A stretch of 64,000 bases of DNA from an uncultured Coriobacteriaceae bacterium (GTDB lineage Bacteria > Actinomycetota > Coriobacteriia > Coriobacteriales > Atopobiaceae). The stretch lies in assembly GCA_902786015.1 (NCBI GenBank), contig CADAAU010000008.1, positions 1 to 64,000 of the forward strand. The letters are read 5' to 3'. Below are positions 36,762 to 46,227 of the stretch, one piece after another. A program made the translations under genes and the position numbers. The notes below the pieces were generated by a model that searched no databases, was not told the DNA's origin, and saw only the letters and a list, made by a program, of their open reading frames with translations. Within the stretch, counting starts at the first letter, position 1. Each line of letters starts with the position of its first letter.

Positions 36762-37837
36762 GACATCGCCCCCCGATTTCCCTTCTCCTCTAGGCTCTCT
36801 TCGTTGACGACAACACGAAGAAGCGGGAGCACGGCCGACAAAGCCTCGTCAATGTCGCCCTCATACGTGAACCCGGCAGCCGCACGATGTCCCCCGCCGC
36901 CCATGAGACGCGCAACCTGCGATACGTCGTGCTTCCCTTTGGACCTTAGGTTCCCCCTGACCTTTCCACCCGGCACCGTCTTTAGAAAGAGGGCAATCTC
37001 GGATCCCTCCACGCTCCGTACCGCATCGATAAGTCCGTCGCACTCATCCAAGTCCGCGCCGGTACGTTCCAAGTCGTTCTGAGTCGCATAGCTATAGGCA
37101 ATACGACCCCTCTCGAACGTGCAAATCCTTCCCAACACCAGAGCTTTAAGATGCAGGTACTGAAGCCTAAAGCTTTGATACACCCTGAGGGATATCTCGG
37201 AAGGCGAGGCGCCCTTGTCTACCAATAGAGATGCGACCTTGAACGCCTCCCCGTCTGCATTCTGGTACTGGAATCTTCCCGTGTCCGTCACGATTGCGCA
37301 CATAAGACACTGTGCGATACGCTCGTCTATTTCGATTCCTGCGAACAGGGCGAACTCAGCTACGATGACGCCAACGGCAGCGGCGCCCGGTCGGATGCAT
37401 GCAGTATCCGCCTGTATGTTTCCGTCTGGGTGGTGGTCGATAACAACCACCTTCATTGCCCGGTCCAACACGCACTGTGCCTTGTTGAGCCTTGCCGCCA
37501 CCGACAAGTCGAGCACGACAAACAAATCTGGATCGGCTTTGTAATCTCCCGCACTTACCATTTTGCCGGCCCCGCACATGTATTCGTATATGCGCGGGAC
37601 GGGAGCGTCGTCAGCGAGCAGCGAGACGACGTCCTTGTCGGGCCAACCCTTGCGTATGATTTGCTCCATGCCAAGAACCGAGCCCAAGGCATCTCCATCA
37701 GGTGAGGTATGAGCGCACAGGGCAATAGACGTTGCGCCTTCTATTGCGTCGCAGATTGCTGCAAAAGACTCACGCTGCCGAGCGCGCTCTTCAGGATCGC
37801 ATGGCTCCAATCCGATGTTACATCCCCCCATCGTCAT
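36758..37837 (-). CDS. nrnA: DHH/DHHA1 phosphoesterase (NrnA-like)
   Basis: Nano-RNase/pAp phosphatase type: degrades very short oligoribonucleotides, linear dinucleotides or pAp. Motifs: HTSPDGDALGS, VVLDLS, DHHP and a C-terminal DHHA1 with GGGGHRAAAGFT. 359 residues from the ATG at 37837 with GAGGAGG 8 nt upstream; it overlaps rbfA by 20 nt. Its position between rbfA and truB is common in Gram-positive bacteria. Confidence 0.9.
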   Translation of the reverse strand: MTMGGCNIGLEPCDPEERARQRESFAAICDAIEGATSIALCAHTSPDGDALGSVLGMEQIIRKGWPDKDVVSLLADDAPVPRIYEYMCGAGKMVSAGDYKADPDLFVVLDLSVAARLNKAQCVLDRAMKVVVIDHHPDGNIQADTACIRPGAAAVGVIVAEFALFAGIEIDERIAQCLMCAIVTDTGRFQYQNADGEAFKVASLLVDKGASPSEISLRVYQSFRLQYLHLKALVLGRICTFERGRIAYSYATQNDLERTGADLDECDGLIDAVRSVEGSEIALFLKTVPGGKVRGNLRSKGKHDVSQVARLMGGGGHRAAAGFTYEGDIDEALSAVLPLLRVVVNEESLEEKGNRGAMS

Positions 37838-38243
37838 CCCCCTCGGCCTCCTCATCGTTATCGCCGACTATGGGATAGCCAAACTCGTCCTTCTGTATGG
37901 ATAACGTGGCGGGAGCGTCTCCCAGAGCTTTGGCAATACGCTCCGCCTCGTCAGTGCTCGTGTCAATGATAAAGGTGATGTTCGGAGTTACCCGCCATCC
38001 AAGCGAGCGCCCCAATTTGGAGCGTATACGACCCTTTGCTCGCTCAAGAGCCTCGCTTACCTCCGCGTACCTTCTAGGGTCGCAGCTCACGTATGCCCGG
38101 AGCTGCGACTTGTCAATGCTGACCTCACAACCCATAAGGGTCACGAGCTCGAGCGCCGGATCAGACACTTCGAACAACAGAATGTAACTAAGCTTCTCGC
38201 GCGCGGCTTCAGCCAGTCTTCTAGAATTTGAGTTCTGTTTCAT
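37818..38243 (-). CDS. rbfA: Ribosome-binding factor A
   Basis: 30S maturation factor with a KH-like fold. 141 residues, with SDPALELVTLMGCEVSIDKSQLRAYV and GWRVTPNITFIIDTSTDEAERI. The C-terminus is an acidic, Gly-rich tail. RBS AGGAG before the ATG. It lies 8 nt after infB. Confidence 0.93.
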   Translation of the reverse strand: MKQNSNSRRLAEAAREKLSYILLFEVSDPALELVTLMGCEVSIDKSQLRAYVSCDPRRYAEVSEALERAKGRIRSKLGRSLGWRVTPNITFIIDTSTDEAERIAKALGDAPATLSIQKDEFGYPIVGDNDEEAEGDDDGGM

Positions 38244-38251
38244 GGCATCTC

Positions 38252-40924
38252 CTACTCGGTACGAGCGACCTCCTCGATGCGGTACGCCTCGATTACATCG
38301 CCAGGATGGATGTCTTGGAAGTTCTCAAGGCCGACGCCACCTTCGAGGCCGGCACGAAGACTCTTGACATCATCCTTATAGTGCCTGAGTGATGCGACAC
38401 GGCCTTCGTACACAACGATGCCGTCGCGCACCAATCGCACGTTGTCGGTTGCCGCAATCTCGCCTTCCTCGACGCGAACGCCAGCAGCAATTCCCACCTT
38501 GGGCACCTTGAATGTATCGAGGACCGTAGCGGTAGCCGAGGCAACCTCAATCTCGGTAGGCTTGAGCATACCGATGCGCGCTGCATCGATGTCTTCCATT
38601 GCCTTGTAGATGACGCTGTAAGTACGAATCTCGACGCCCGTGCGCTCTGCAGCCGTACGAGCCTTCGCATCGGGACGTACGCCAAAGCCAATGATAATGG
38701 CATTGGAGGCATCCGCGAGGACGACGTCGGTCTCGGAAATGGCGCCTACCGCAGAATGGATTACGTTGATGCGAACCTCGCTCTGGTCCATCTTGCTGAG
38801 CGAATCCTCCAAGGCTTCGATCGAACCCATGACGTCTGCCTTGATGATGAGGTTGAGCTCCTTGACCTCGGCATCCTCCATGGTGGCAAAGAGGTTTTCG
38901 AGCGTGACGTGCTTGACCTTGTTCTGTTCCTCAATACGCGCCTTGAGCGCACGCTCGTCCGCCAGACTGCGGGCGTCACGGTCGTCTTGGAAGACTCGGA
39001 ATTCGTCTCCGGCCATCGGGACGCTCGAGAGACCCAGTATCTCCACGGGATAGCTTGGTGTTGCTTCTCGAACTGTCCTACCCTTCGGGTCGACCATTGC
39101 GCGAACTTTTCCGTATGCCATTCCTGCGACCAGCGCGTCGCCCACATGGAGTGTACCGCGCGTCACGAGAACCGTCGCCACGGAACCGCGGCCACGATCC
39201 AGCTTTGCCTCAAGTACGTTTCCGGATGCGAATGTGTCGGGATTCGCCTTGAGCTCAAGCACGTCGGCCTGCAGGAGGACCGACTCGAGCAACTCGTCGA
39301 TGCCGATCTTCTTCTTTGCCGAGATGTCGACGAACATGTTGTCGCCGCCCCAGTCCTCTGGGATGATCCCGTATTCCGTAAGCTCTTGACGCACGCGCGT
39401 GGCGTCGGCACCGGGCTTGTCGATCTTGTTGACGGCTACGATTATGGGAACCTCAGCGGCCTTCGCGTGATTGATCGACTCGATGGTCTGTGGCATGACG
39501 CCGTCGTCTGCGGCTACGATAAGGATGACGATGTCGGTCACCTTTGCACCACGTGCGCGCATTGCCGTAAACGTCTCGTGACCAGGCGTGTCGATAAAGG
39601 TTATGATGCGCCCGTCAATACTCACTTGCGACGCGCCGATGGCCTGAGTAATGCCGCCAGCCTCGCCCTCCGCGACACCCGTGTGTCGTATGGCGTCAAG
39701 AAGGCTCGTCTTGCCGTGGTCAACGTGGCCCATGACCGTGACCACCGGAGGACGCGGCTTGAGGTCGGACTCGTCATCATAGAACGTAAAGGAGTTCTCC
39801 TCCTCCTTGGTCATAACTTTGACGTCACGCCCCAAGTCGTCTGCCACCAGCTCGATTTGCTCGTCGCTCATGCTCTGTGTCATGGTAAGCGCCTCGCCAA
39901 GAAGGAACATGCGCTTGATGATCTCGGTGGGGGCAACCTCAAGAAGCTCTGCAAGCTCGGCAACAGTGGAACCTTGCGGCACACGAATCGTGTCGAGTTG
40001 CGAAAGGTCCTGGTCGTTTGCTATGGCCTGCTCGATGCGCTGCTGCTCGGCAGCCGCCTCCGCCTGCTGCTGACGACGCTCCTTGCGCTTACGCCTGCGA
40101 CCGGTAGATTCCTTGTTGGCTTCGCGCACTGCCGCACGCGCGTCGGCAAGAACGCGCTCGCGATTGTACTCTTCGGCCTCGCGTGCCATACGGCTGTAGC
40201 GATCCTCCGTCTCGCCCCTGCCGCCACGTCCGCGGCGGTTGCGTTGCCTGCCCGTGTTCTTTTCGCTCTCGGGCTGGGGCTGTGCGGCAGCCATAGCCTC
40301 CGTGCTTACGCGAGTGCCCTGCTGGCGCGTCCTTCCACGTGCCGGAGCCTCCTGGCTGGCGCGCTGGGGACGATTCTGCTTTTGTTTTTGCTTCGGCTTA
40401 GGCTTCGGCTCCTCGGTCTTTGCCTCTTGCTCCTCCTGCCGCTTCATGATTTCGTCTTGCTGGGCGATCTGCTCCAACAAGCTCGTATATGCCGGCATCG
40501 ACTTGGGGGCATTGTCGCGGACGCGATTACGCTCAGCCTCCTCGGCTGCCTTGCGTTCGGCCTCCAAGCGCTTTTGCTCGGCCTTTCTGCGGGCCTCCTC
40601 GGCCGCCGCACGACGTCGCTCGTCCTCTTCGCGCTCTTTTCTGCGACGCTCCTCGGCAGCAAGACGCTCGGCCTCTGCCCGAGCCTTCGCCTCGGCTTCT
40701 TCTTTGGCCTTTGCCTCTGCCGCAGCACGCTTCTGGGCTTCGATCTCGGCCGCGCGGGCTTCCATAATGGGCTTAAGCCGCTTCTTTATGATGGAAACGT
40801 ATGCCGCCTCCAGCGTAGATGATGCTGACTTTGCCGGTATCTTCATGTCACGGAGATGTCCGAGCATCTCCTTGCTCGTCATGCCATATTCCTTGGCGAG
40901 GTCATGCACTCGTGTCTTTGCCAT
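38252..40924 (-). CDS. infB: Translation initiation factor IF-2
   Basis: Delivers initiator tRNA to the 30S subunit. The start at 40924 (GGAAGG 6 nt upstream) gives 890 residues: an IF2-N domain ([20 protein letters not shown]), a long Ala/Glu/Arg/Lys-rich coiled region, a second IF2-N, then the GTPase ([23 protein letters not shown]) and C-terminal domains. It is preceded by nusA with no ylxR gene in between. Confidence 0.96.
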   Translation of the reverse strand: MAKTRVHDLAKEYGMTSKEMLGHLRDMKIPAKSASSTLEAAYVSIIKKRLKPIMEARAAEIEAQKRAAAEAKAKEEAEAKARAEAERLAAEERRRKEREEDERRRAAAEEARRKAEQKRLEAERKAAEEAERNRVRDNAPKSMPAYTSLLEQIAQQDEIMKRQEEQEAKTEEPKPKPKQKQKQNRPQRASQEAPARGRTRQQGTRVSTEAMAAAQPQPESEKNTGRQRNRRGRGGRGETEDRYSRMAREAEEYNRERVLADARAAVREANKESTGRRRKRKERRQQQAEAAAEQQRIEQAIANDQDLSQLDTIRVPQGSTVAELAELLEVAPTEIIKRMFLLGEALTMTQSMSDEQIELVADDLGRDVKVMTKEEENSFTFYDDESDLKPRPPVVTVMGHVDHGKTSLLDAIRHTGVAEGEAGGITQAIGASQVSIDGRIITFIDTPGHETFTAMRARGAKVTDIVILIVAADDGVMPQTIESINHAKAAEVPIIVAVNKIDKPGADATRVRQELTEYGIIPEDWGGDNMFVDISAKKKIGIDELLESVLLQADVLELKANPDTFASGNVLEAKLDRGRGSVATVLVTRGTLHVGDALVAGMAYGKVRAMVDPKGRTVREATPSYPVEILGLSSVPMAGDEFRVFQDDRDARSLADERALKARIEEQNKVKHVTLENLFATMEDAEVKELNLIIKADVMGSIEALEDSLSKMDQSEVRINVIHSAVGAISETDVVLADASNAIIIGFGVRPDAKARTAAERTGVEIRTYSVIYKAMEDIDAARIGMLKPTEIEVASATATVLDTFKVPKVGIAAGVRVEEGEIAATDNVRLVRDGIVVYEGRVASLRHYKDDVKSLRAGLEGGVGLENFQDIHPGDVIEAYRIEEVARTE

Positions 40925-40964
40925 AGGGAACCTTCCTTGTATGGGCGTATTGCTCGCCAAGCCG

Positions 40965-42215
40965 TTAAATCAACGAATCGGGGTCGTCGGACGCTTCTGT
41001 ACCCGCCATCGCATCGAGACGCTCATGCACTCCACAGAATCTGGAGCCGGGGCGGGCACTGTTCCTGCATCGACGACCGTCAGGGAACAAGAACTCGCAT
41101 CGGCCGTCGCCCTCCTGCTCCTCCTCCACGGGGCTCACGATGCTCGGGATATCGCGCAGGATCTCCCGAGCAAGAGACTCGTTCTTTATGTCGATGTGGT
41201 AGCCGGTGAGTCGAGCCGCAAGACGGGCGTTCTGGCCTTCCTTGCCAATTGCAAGCGAAAGCTGGTCGTCAGGCACGATAACCGTCGCATACTTGTTTTC
41301 CGAGTCAACCATCACGCGAGAAACGCGGGCGGGAGAGAGCGCGTTCGCGACGCAACGCGCTGGATCGTCGCTCCATAGAACCACGTCTACTCGTTCGCCC
41401 CTCAACTCGCTCACAACAGTGCGAACGCGGCTTCCCTTTGGTCCCACACAGGCGCCAACCGGATCGAGCTTGTCGTCATTGGACGAAACCGCCACCTTTG
41501 AGCGAATGCCCGGTTCGCGCGCGACAGAGCGCACCTCCACCACACGGTCATAAACCTCAGGCACCTCAAGCTCAAACAGCCGCTTCAGCAAATCTGGGTG
41601 AGTGCGGCTGATGACAATGGGGGGACGCTGGCGCTCGCCACGAACAGGCTGTTGTGTGCTGTTGGGATCGCGTACTTCGATGATAAGTGCCTTTAGGCGC
41701 TGGTTGTGCATGTAACGCTCTCCTGCAGGACGCTCGTTGCGCTCCTCAGGATACCGACGAGGGTCGAAGTGCGGCAGCTCCGCCTCAACACCCTCGCGAA
41801 TCTTTACGATTTCGAAGTCAGGGGTCGACTGGAGGACGGTACCGGTGATGATGTCGCCCACACGGTCCGAGAACTCCTCGTATATTTGCTGGCGAGCAGC
41901 GTTACGCACGATCGCCTTGATTTCGATTTTTGCCTGCTGGGCAGCAATGCGACTCGTGCCGGAAGGCGTAACGTCAATCTCATCAAAATCCTCGTACTCG
42001 CCCGTCTCCTCATCAGGCTCGCCCTTGGGAATGAGCTTGTACACATACACCCTACCGGTGGCTCGGTCGATGGTCACCTTTGCGCCATACGGAAGATGCA
42101 GCACATCCGCATAACTCTTTGCGAGCGACTGTTCGAGCCTGTCGATTAGGTACAGCTGGTCGATGTGACGCTCCTGGCACAATGCCGTCAGCGCATCCAT
42201 CATCTCTGAAGCCAT
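40965..42215 (-). CDS. nusA: Transcription factor NusA with C-terminal zinc-finger-like tail
   Basis: Binds RNA polymerase and influences pausing and termination. 416 residues from the ATG at 42215 (TAGGAGGATAACG before it): N-terminal RNAP-binding domain, S1 domain (GDIITGTVLQ), two KH domains (VGACVGPKGSRVRTVVSELRGERVDVV, LAIGKEGQNARLAARLTGYHIDI). The last ~45 residues hold a CEFLFPDGRRCRNSARPGSRFCGVHE motif, a likely CCCH zinc site not part of standard NusA. The usual downstream ylxR/rnpM gene is absent here. Confidence 0.94.
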   Translation of the reverse strand: MASEMMDALTALCQERHIDQLYLIDRLEQSLAKSYADVLHLPYGAKVTIDRATGRVYVYKLIPKGEPDEETGEYEDFDEIDVTPSGTSRIAAQQAKIEIKAIVRNAARQQIYEEFSDRVGDIITGTVLQSTPDFEIVKIREGVEAELPHFDPRRYPEERNERPAGERYMHNQRLKALIIEVRDPNSTQQPVRGERQRPPIVISRTHPDLLKRLFELEVPEVYDRVVEVRSVAREPGIRSKVAVSSNDDKLDPVGACVGPKGSRVRTVVSELRGERVDVVLWSDDPARCVANALSPARVSRVMVDSENKYATVIVPDDQLSLAIGKEGQNARLAARLTGYHIDIKNESLAREILRDIPSIVSPVEEEQEGDGRCEFLFPDGRRCRNSARPGSRFCGVHERLDAMAGTEASDDPDSLI

Positions 42216-42225
42216 CGTTATCCTC

Positions 42226-42756
42226 CTAACGCTTGCCCGCAGACGAGCTTTTCTTGCCGTTCTTGCGGCTGCCTTCGTCAAATGTGGGCTTGATTGCACA
42301 CGACTCTATTTCATCGATGCCAAATGCGAAGTCGCCTTCGTCACACGACACCAAGACCTTGCCATCCTCGTAGCCCTTAAGTAAGCCCGTGTACTTCCTG
42401 CGGCCTTCAGTTGCCCTTGTCTTGAGCGACACTCGCTCGCCTGCAAACCGCTCGAAATCACGAATCCTCCGAAGCGGACGGGCCAAGCCAGGCGACGAAA
42501 CCTCAAGTAGATACGAACCCTCTAGGGGATCCAGCTCATCCAAGAGCTCAGAGATCCATCCCGTTTGTGCGCTGACCTCCTCAAGGGTTATGCCATCGGC
42601 CTCCTCGTCCACATGATCGATGCGCACGCGGACCGTCCGCGCCTTCGTCGAACCAACGACCTCGACGTCTACGATGTCGATCCCATGGTCAGGTGCCGAT
42701 GCCTCTAGCGCTGCAAGCAACGCATTGCGCACATCCCCCGGCGTCTTTCCCTCCAT
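42226..42756 (-). CDS. rimP: Ribosome maturation factor RimP
   Basis: 176 residues, required for 30S maturation. TLEEVSAQTGWISELLDELDPLEGSYLLEVSSPGLARPLR is the family core, followed by an SH3-like C-terminal domain and a basic Ser/Lys tail. The ATG at 42756 has AGGGGAG 4 nt upstream; the longer frame reads into a leader hairpin. First gene of the rimP-to-rpoD run. Confidence 0.93.
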   Translation of the reverse strand: MEGKTPGDVRNALLAALEASAPDHGIDIVDVEVVGSTKARTVRVRIDHVDEEADGITLEEVSAQTGWISELLDELDPLEGSYLLEVSSPGLARPLRRIRDFERFAGERVSLKTRATEGRRKYTGLLKGYEDGKVLVSCDEGDFAFGIDEIESCAIKPTFDEGSRKNGKKSSSAGKR

Positions 42757-42781
42757 CTCGCTCCCCTCTGTATACATACAC

Positions 42782-42815
42782 AAAAGAAGCGGGGCGATAC
42801 GTTCCACCCCACTTC
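42782..42815 (-). terminator. Attenuator-like hairpin in the rimP leader
   Basis: On the minus strand a 9-bp stem (GAAGTGGGG with CCCCGCTTC, one U-G) and a 12-nt loop are followed by TTTT. It ends 26 nt before the rimP ATG, downstream of the predicted promoter. Confidence 0.6.
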
Positions 42816-42839
42816 CTCGTCATGACTACGTTTAATGTG

Positions 42840-42866
42840 ACTCTACCATATGTAGGCCACTATCAA
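42840..42866 (-). promoter_or_regulatory. Possible promoter of the rimP-nusA-infB run
   Basis: Minus strand TTGATA (42866-42861), 15-nt spacer, TGG TAGAGT (extended -10 ending at 42840). The spacer is short, so the -35 is uncertain. Confidence 0.4.
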
Positions 42867-43028
42867 GAAATGCCCACAATTTGCCGACTTCAAATCGTTT
42901 GTAGGCTAGGAATTCTCGGAAACGTCGTGTACTCATGAACCTCGTATTCCATTTGCACATCCGGAATCAGATATACCTAAAGTCATAATACGTTAATAAT
43001 TACGCGATAATCGCTTACTGCAGGCATA

Positions 43029-44465
43029 CTATCGCCGGCGAGCAAGCACCACGATTGCAACGACCGCAGCCACAGCGATCACGGCAATTGGGACTATCAC
43101 GAACAACGGATTCAGCTTAGGGGTCTCAGTCTGCTCCGCATTCGACTCTTCCGCATCGCCGGCGGCCTCGCTTGACGATGCGTCGGATTCCTGAGTTGCG
43201 TGGGCCAAGGCCTGCTCGTACACGGTTGCGCCACATCGCTTGCAAACGCCTTCCACAAGCGCGCCTCCTCCCACATTGGAGGCCGTCCACGTTTCCACCT
43301 CATGTACGGTGGGAGTCCAGTTGCAGGGATACGTGTAGCCACAAAGCGTACAGGTGCGCTGCGTGTGCCCGCGGTCGGTGCATGTGCCTGCCACAACCTC
43401 CTCTGTCCACTGGGGGTTCTCGCAGGTATGCGGAACCAAGTCCACACCGTACTCAAAGCGCTCGTCAGGCGTAAAGTCGCTCGTGTTTCCTTCCCGCGTG
43501 GTAATGGCCTCCATGCTCATGTTCTCGCCTATCTCTGGCTCGCAATAGGCACGACGATCCTCGTTGTCCTCAAAGAAGGTGATGAACCCTTGCACGTGGT
43601 TGTTCGCGACAGTTCCCGCATGCTCTGCGCCTTCGGGATACACGATATACATGCCAATCATGCCACCATTGTGCACATAGCCATGGTCGGAGTCATATCC
43701 ACGAAGCGTGATGGAGTTTCCCACAAGGTCAGCATATCCTACTGCATACGCACCACCCAAGAACTGCTCGTCTTTTGCAGTAGCGTCAAGATCACGGCAC
43801 ACAAGCGTGACGTCAGCCACGTTGTTGAGGATGCGCCCGCGTCCGAATCCCGCAATACCGCCCACTCCGAAGCTCGCACCCGACGTGGCAAGCGATACCT
43901 CGCCGCCTACGGTGCATCCTTCGATAACCGAATTATCCATGTAGCCACAGACTCCACCTACGAAGGTGGGCTCGCTTGTATTCACGTTGACGGACAGCCC
44001 AAGGAACACGACGTTTCGTACGACAGCGTTCTCCAAGGTGTCAAAGAAGCCGGAAAAAGCGGTAGTGTATTCCTTCATGTTGCCATCGTAGGTGGACCTA
44101 CGCGCCTGCCCTGCGCTTGTAATGTTGGCATTGAGAATGGCGTGTCCGTTTCCCTCGAGCGTGCCATGGAACTCGATAGGTTGCCAGACCGTACCCGCAA
44201 GGTCCACATCGCACATGAGTTCATAGCTTCCGCTTGGGTTGTTTGCCATTGCCAGAAGGCCGCTCGCATCGAAAATCGGAGTTGCTTCTTGAGCGGCGGC
44301 GGTTTGTTGTGTCATTCCTCCTGCAACATCTCCCTCTGGAGTGACCGTCTGACCCGCCGCGTTACCAGCTGCTTGCCCTTCGGTCGCATATGTCACATCC
44401 GCTACTGCCAGAGTCGCAATCAACACTGCAACGAACGCCACGATCAGATTTCGTGCCATCCTCAT
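43029..44465 (-). CDS. Membrane-anchored surface protein, beta-helix-like repeats
   Basis: 478 residues. The N-terminus is a signal peptide (NLIVAFVAVLIATLAVADVTYA). The body shows GLUG-like turns (FHGTLEGNGHAILNAN, FSGFFDTLENAVVRNVVFLGLSVN, FVGGVCGYMDNSVIEGCTVGGEV, GVGGIAGFGRGRILNNV), typical of right-handed beta-helix adhesins. A Cys-rich part with four CxxC-like pairs (CTLCGYTYPC, CKRCGATVY) and a Ser/Glu-rich stalk follow. The C-terminus is a membrane helix ending in ARRR, so it is held in the membrane rather than sortase-anchored. The start at 44465 has GGAGGAG 3 nt upstream. Function unknown. Confidence 0.8.
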   Translation of the reverse strand: MRMARNLIVAFVAVLIATLAVADVTYATEGQAAGNAAGQTVTPEGDVAGGMTQQTAAAQEATPIFDASGLLAMANNPSGSYELMCDVDLAGTVWQPIEFHGTLEGNGHAILNANITSAGQARRSTYDGNMKEYTTAFSGFFDTLENAVVRNVVFLGLSVNVNTSEPTFVGGVCGYMDNSVIEGCTVGGEVSLATSGASFGVGGIAGFGRGRILNNVADVTLVCRDLDATAKDEQFLGGAYAVGYADLVGNSITLRGYDSDHGYVHNGGMIGMYIVYPEGAEHAGTVANNHVQGFITFFEDNEDRRAYCEPEIGENMSMEAITTREGNTSDFTPDERFEYGVDLVPHTCENPQWTEEVVAGTCTDRGHTQRTCTLCGYTYPCNWTPTVHEVETWTASNVGGGALVEGVCKRCGATVYEQALAHATQESDASSSEAAGDAEESNAEQTETPKLNPLFVIVPIAVIAVAAVVAIVVLARRR

Positions 44466-44610
44466 GTTCTCCTCCTCCATCTGGGAACCCCATCGTTCCG
44501 ACTTTTTCCGTCCTCTATGAATTGCCGTATCTTTTCGCAATGTCACTCTACTACATGCAATCAGAATGCGTCAGCCTATATTCGAAAACCTGTTTTGTCG
44601 ATGCCAAACA

Positions 44611-44799
44611 TCCGCGTTTGCGGTGCAGTTTGCAACCGCTACGCAAAACCGAAGCGATAGCAGCCCATATACGTCCGTTCATGCGTAGCACTTCTCAACT
44701 ACCACGCAAAGTTGGAGTGATAGCACCTCGTAAACTTCCGCTTCTGCGTAGTACTTCTCAACTGCCACGCAGTAACGTAAGTATTCCCACGATCGTTCG
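44611..44799. repeat. Left array: three 63-bp palindromic repeat units
   Basis: Units start at 44611, 44674 and 44737, an exact 63-bp period. Each opens with TCCG, then 4 variable bases, TGCG, a ~17-20-nt loop region, CGCA, 4 variable bases and a CGGA-type closing motif (CGAA, TGGA and GTAA here, so degenerate). The unit therefore folds as a stem with a 4x4 internal loop. The rest of 44466-44610 holds nothing I can identify. The array lies directly after the nuclease gene stop. Confidence 0.85.
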
Positions 44800-44807
44800 C
44801 TATCTGC

Positions 44808-45815
44808 TCAGTCCTTGTTGAGCGGATTGTCTGTACGCGCGACATCAGGAACCGCATAGCCAGACGGCACGCCAAACACATCGAGCAGATATCTGAAACG
44901 TGAAACGCGTGTAACATCACGATATCCAAATCGTAGAATCTTGACACCATTAATGCTAATCCGCGACTCCCGGAGCCGCTCGTCGGCTAGAACGTCCACC
45001 GAATCTCGACCATGTGTCATCTCTGGATTCGTATACTTCTCTCGGCCGTCCATTTCGCCGTAAATCGTGCCGCTCGATAGATACCAACAAAAGTCTACGT
45101 AATATGAAGCGCCATAATCCACCATATTTGGCACCTCCACCTGCAGCGTCGGTAACATATAGCCTTGTTCGATCATCGCCGCACGCGCTAGCGACTCCCC
45201 ACCACTCTCGCTTAGGTTATTTGCAAAAGACATAATGCTACTCGCACGCCCATGGTTATGTGCGCTACGATGAAATGAGTCGAACGCTTCGATAAAATGC
45301 CCTATGTCTTTACCCGACACGCGCAGGGTAGAATCGGCAATGGGTAGAGACTGTCTGAAGGAAAGTCGCCGCAGGCAGTCGAAACACGTTCGCTCCAATG
45401 ACGTTACGCGAACACCATCAACAACTTCTGTATCAAGACACGCGATTTGGTGTCGGCTTACATAGCGGCTGCTTCTTGAGTGCGCATGCGGAGAAGTGAC
45501 TATATGGACGGCATTCAACAACGGATAAGACACCCATAGTCCATGCACAATCGCGGCGGAAACATCGGCAAATATCCAATCGGGATGTTTAGAAGCAAGC
45601 GATCGAACAATATAGAGCTCCTGCTGATATCGATTGATAGTAGACCACAAATTGGGCAGGGTGTAGAGTTGTGGAAATGGTGACATCACGCTTCCGGCAC
45701 GAAGCGCCTCACGCAATCGATGCGCATCGCTTTGCGAGGCTGTCACTGCGCACATTCGCTGCAAAAAGCATTCTTCTAGTCTTTCAGTCAAATCGCGTCG
45801 TACGCCTCTGGCCAT
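44808..45815 (-). CDS. AbiEi-like / DUF559 (Vsr-type nuclease fold) protein
   Basis: 335 residues from the ATG at 45815 (AAAGGGG 6 nt upstream). The N-terminal half resembles the AbiEi-type regions seen in actinobacterial DUF559 proteins (VDGVRVTSLERTCFDCLRRLSF...IADSTLRVS). The C-terminal half has the Vsr/PD-(D/E)XK pattern: Glu in ESGGESLARAAMIEQGY, Asp in SYYVDFCWY, and GEMDGREKY. This suggests DNA nicking or cleavage, but no activity is known for these orphans. No methylase or toxin partner is adjacent. It is flanked on both sides by direct-orientation 63-bp repeat arrays, suggesting that it travels as a cassette. Possible alternatives are an antitoxin or a defence nuclease. Confidence 0.7.
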   Translation of the reverse strand: MARGVRRDLTERLEECFLQRMCAVTASQSDAHRLREALRAGSVMSPFPQLYTLPNLWSTINRYQQELYIVRSLASKHPDWIFADVSAAIVHGLWVSYPLLNAVHIVTSPHAHSRSSRYVSRHQIACLDTEVVDGVRVTSLERTCFDCLRRLSFRQSLPIADSTLRVSGKDIGHFIEAFDSFHRSAHNHGRASSIMSFANNLSESGGESLARAAMIEQGYMLPTLQVEVPNMVDYGASYYVDFCWYLSSGTIYGEMDGREKYTNPEMTHGRDSVDVLADERLRESRISINGVKILRFGYRDVTRVSRFRYLLDVFGVPSGYAVPDVARTDNPLNKD

Positions 45816-46049
45816 TGTCCACCCCTTTCGCTTTGGACCCATCCGTAGAATCGATGTGCGCATGATACACGACGAGATTATTTCAATTTCCCCACTGGCA
45901 CACAGCAATTGAGCGGTATAAAAATAAGGCCGACGCATAGCTTGTCATTTCTGCTGGTATTACAGCTGACCACGAATCAATAATTTGCCGTTTCAAAAAT
46001 GCACGCATCGTTTTGGGAACGCTGTGCCGCAAACGAGCATGGCCATGCG

Positions 46050-46219
46050 TCCGAATTTGCGGGGCAGTTTGCAACTGCCACGCAAAACCGGAGGGATAGC
46101 AATACGTATACGTCCGTTCATGCGTAGCACTTCTCAACTACCACGCAAAGTCGGAGGGATAGCGTCACGAAAACCTCCGAAGTTGCGGGGCCGTTCTTAA
46201 CCACCACGCAGATTCGGAG
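46050..46219. repeat. Right array: three 63-bp palindromic repeat units
   Basis: Units start at 46050, 46113 and 46176, with the same 63-bp period and orientation as the left array 1439 bp away. All three close with an intact CGGA. Unit 1 has a perfect inner hairpin GGCAGTT-TGC-AACTGCC; the middle unit is almost identical to the middle unit of the left array. Bases 45816-46049, between the gene and the array, hold its upstream region and nothing else I recognise. Confidence 0.88.
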
Positions 46220-46227
46220 GCATGGAC

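Noticed and set aside
38756-40822. Long plus-strand frame opposite infB
   Set aside because: Composition is the reverse of the Ala/Glu/Arg-rich IF-2 coding sequence; no motif or RBS.
43200-44660. Plus-strand frame opposite the surface-protein gene
   Set aside because: The minus strand shows a signal peptide, repeats and C-terminal anchor; the plus frame has none.
44611-46219. CRISPR array
   Set aside because: The 63-bp units are themselves palindromic and follow one another without unique spacers; no cas genes nearby.
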